A DNA stretch of 56,861 nt. Origin: Paracoccus sp. UBA889 (GTDB taxonomy: Bacteria > Pseudomonadota > Alphaproteobacteria > Rhodobacterales > Rhodobacteraceae). The notes below the pieces were generated by a model. That model searched no databases, was not told the DNA's origin, and was given only the letters and a program-made list of their open reading frames with translations. The stretch lies in assembly GCA_002294185.1 (NCBI GenBank), contig DBFD01000041.1, positions 11,308 through 68,168 of the forward strand, read 5' to 3'. The first letter of the stretch is position 1. Each line of letters opens with the position of its first letter. Positions 56,281-56,861 of this stretch are shown here, one piece after another. A program made the position numbers and the translations under genes.

Positions 56281-56612
56281 TCGGCGTCGGTCCAGTCAGA
56301 TTGCCAATCGGGACGAGCGGCGCGAATCGCCTTGACGATACGCGCCGGGGGTCGGGTGTTCTGCGCCTCGTATGTGCCATAGACCTGCAAGGTTGCTGTA
56401 TCGCGGGCCGCAAGAAACCATTTGCCGCAGCCATAGGCGTGCCGCCAGCGTTCGAAATGGACGCCTCTCGGGTTCTTCCTGGCAAACATGTAGGCCTCGA
56501 ATTCGGTATCGGCACCGTTGGGGCCTATGCGCGTCAGATGTGCCTCGCCGCCGGGGGCAAGCTCGGTTTCCTCGGCGGGAATTCCGCAATAGGGGCAGGT
56601 CAGGATCAGCAT
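56277..56612 (-). CDS. soxD: Sarcosine oxidase delta subunit
   Basis: This 111-residue subunit binds zinc through Cys6 and Cys9 (CPYCG), His58 and Cys62 (HAYGCGKWF). The family segments RIGPNGADTEFEAYMFARKNPRG and TPARIVKAIR-like end (PPARIVKAIRAARPDW) are present. It begins immediately after the stop of a TfoX-like gene (TGA then ATG) and overlaps soxA by four bases. In most genomes soxB directly precedes soxD; here another gene stands between. Confidence 0.94.
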   Translation of the reverse strand: MLILTCPYCGIPAEETELAPGGEAHLTRIGPNGADTEFEAYMFARKNPRGVHFERWRHAYGCGKWFLAARDTATLQVYGTYEAQNTRPPARIVKAIRAARPDWQSDWTDAE

Positions 56613-56861
56613 TCAGATGTCCTTGGGCGGCAGGGTCATGACATGGGACAGGGCCATCCGCGCCAGGCGGATGCGAATCGTGTCGTCGGAAAGCGGCGGG
56701 CCGGACAGCCAGACATATCCCGGCATCTCACGGTGCCGCTGGACCATTCGCCCGGTTCCCGGCAAAGACAATGCTGCGGGCTCGGCGGTCCTGCCCACCC
56801 GAAACATTGCGCGCCCCTGACGCGCAGCGCAGAGCATATGACCGTTGATCATGTGACAATA
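56613..56861 (-). CDS. TfoX/Sxy N-terminal-domain family protein, 3' part
   Basis: The frame is open to the window edge, so only the last 82 residues are visible. MINGHMLCAARQGRAMFRVG, AALSLPGT, MPGYVWLSG and the end ALSHVMTLPPKD match the small TfoX_N-type proteins of alphaproteobacteria (about 110-120 residues), whose start would carry a MFGG motif just outside. The ATG at 56852 within the window is probably internal. Function is unknown; the Haemophilus relative regulates competence. It abuts soxD with no gap, so it may be in the same transcript. Confidence 0.72.
   Translation of the reverse strand, partial: YCHMINGHMLCAARQGRAMFRVGRTAEPAALSLPGTGRMVQRHREMPGYVWLSGPPLSDDTIRIRLARMALSHVMTLPPKDI

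Overview
The window reads as an ordinary chromosomal stretch from a high-G+C alphaproteobacterium of the order Rhodobacterales. A Paracoccus-like organism is the best guess from gene order and protein wording, not from any search. Supporting markers are GcrA (alphaproteobacterial cell-cycle regulator), a bacterial Mic60/mitofilin next to HemY, the short HprK with RapZ, EIIA and HPr, a VPLPA-type C-terminal sorting signal, the SoxDAG sarcosine oxidase, and the hairpin-plus-tail intergenic repeat seen in this order. There is no rRNA operon, IS element, prophage or CRISPR array; two tRNA genes are present.

Layout. 1-2918: end of a 3-hydroxyacyl-CoA dehydrogenase, a choline-binding protein (choX) and choline-sulfatase (betC). 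2988-6226 (minus strand): DUF2852, a TetR regulator, and the regulatory PTS block ptsH, EIIA, rapZ, hprK, divergent from pckA (6434-8029). 8250-11908 (minus): argD, a GNAT acetyltransferase and argF, plus an ABC-2 permease. 12026-15320: gcrA, a MscS channel, an MliC-like protein, nudC. 15763-18595: metG, arginase, tRNA-Leu. 18664-23552 (minus): a VPLPA-CTERM protein, tRNA-Thr, hemY, mic60, hemD. 23618-30992 (plus): tsaD-gpsA-yciI-EVE, DUF4170-waaA-lpxK, a possible 27-residue membrane peptide, an XpaC-like protein and truA. 30989-34000: a sugar transferase, a universal stress protein, and nfu-tsaB-rimI. 34069-39577: a complete BMP-type nucleoside ABC importer followed by purine nucleoside phosphorylase. 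39682-44955: mnmH, an L,D-transpeptidase, tesA, rpmB, ada, meaB. 45173-50869: serS, an unknown multi-pass membrane protein, der, bamB, yfgM-like. 50993-56861: a metallophosphoesterase, sodB, soxG-soxA-soxD and the end of a TfoX-like gene.

How genes fit together. The two ends belong to one nutritional theme: choline-O-sulfate to choline at the left, and sarcosine oxidation, a late step of glycine-betaine breakdown, at the right with an Fe superoxide dismutase beside it. The PTS proteins form a phosphorelay regulating carbon metabolism beside the gluconeogenic gene pckA. tsaB, tsaD and rimI, shared between two clusters, serve tRNA t6A formation and S18 acetylation. The nucleoside importer and phosphorylase make a salvage unit.

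No new system is evident. The less expected signals are non-coding or small: a perfect 11-bp inverted repeat with helically spaced CTGTG motifs between nudC and metG, a 26-bp palindrome inside tsaB, a recurring GCTAG-type -10 box, two copies of a palindromic intergenic repeat, a candidate TetR operator, and a 27-codon ORF with its own apparent promoter and ribosome-binding site. The chvI-chvG pair that I would expect between pckA and hprK is absent.
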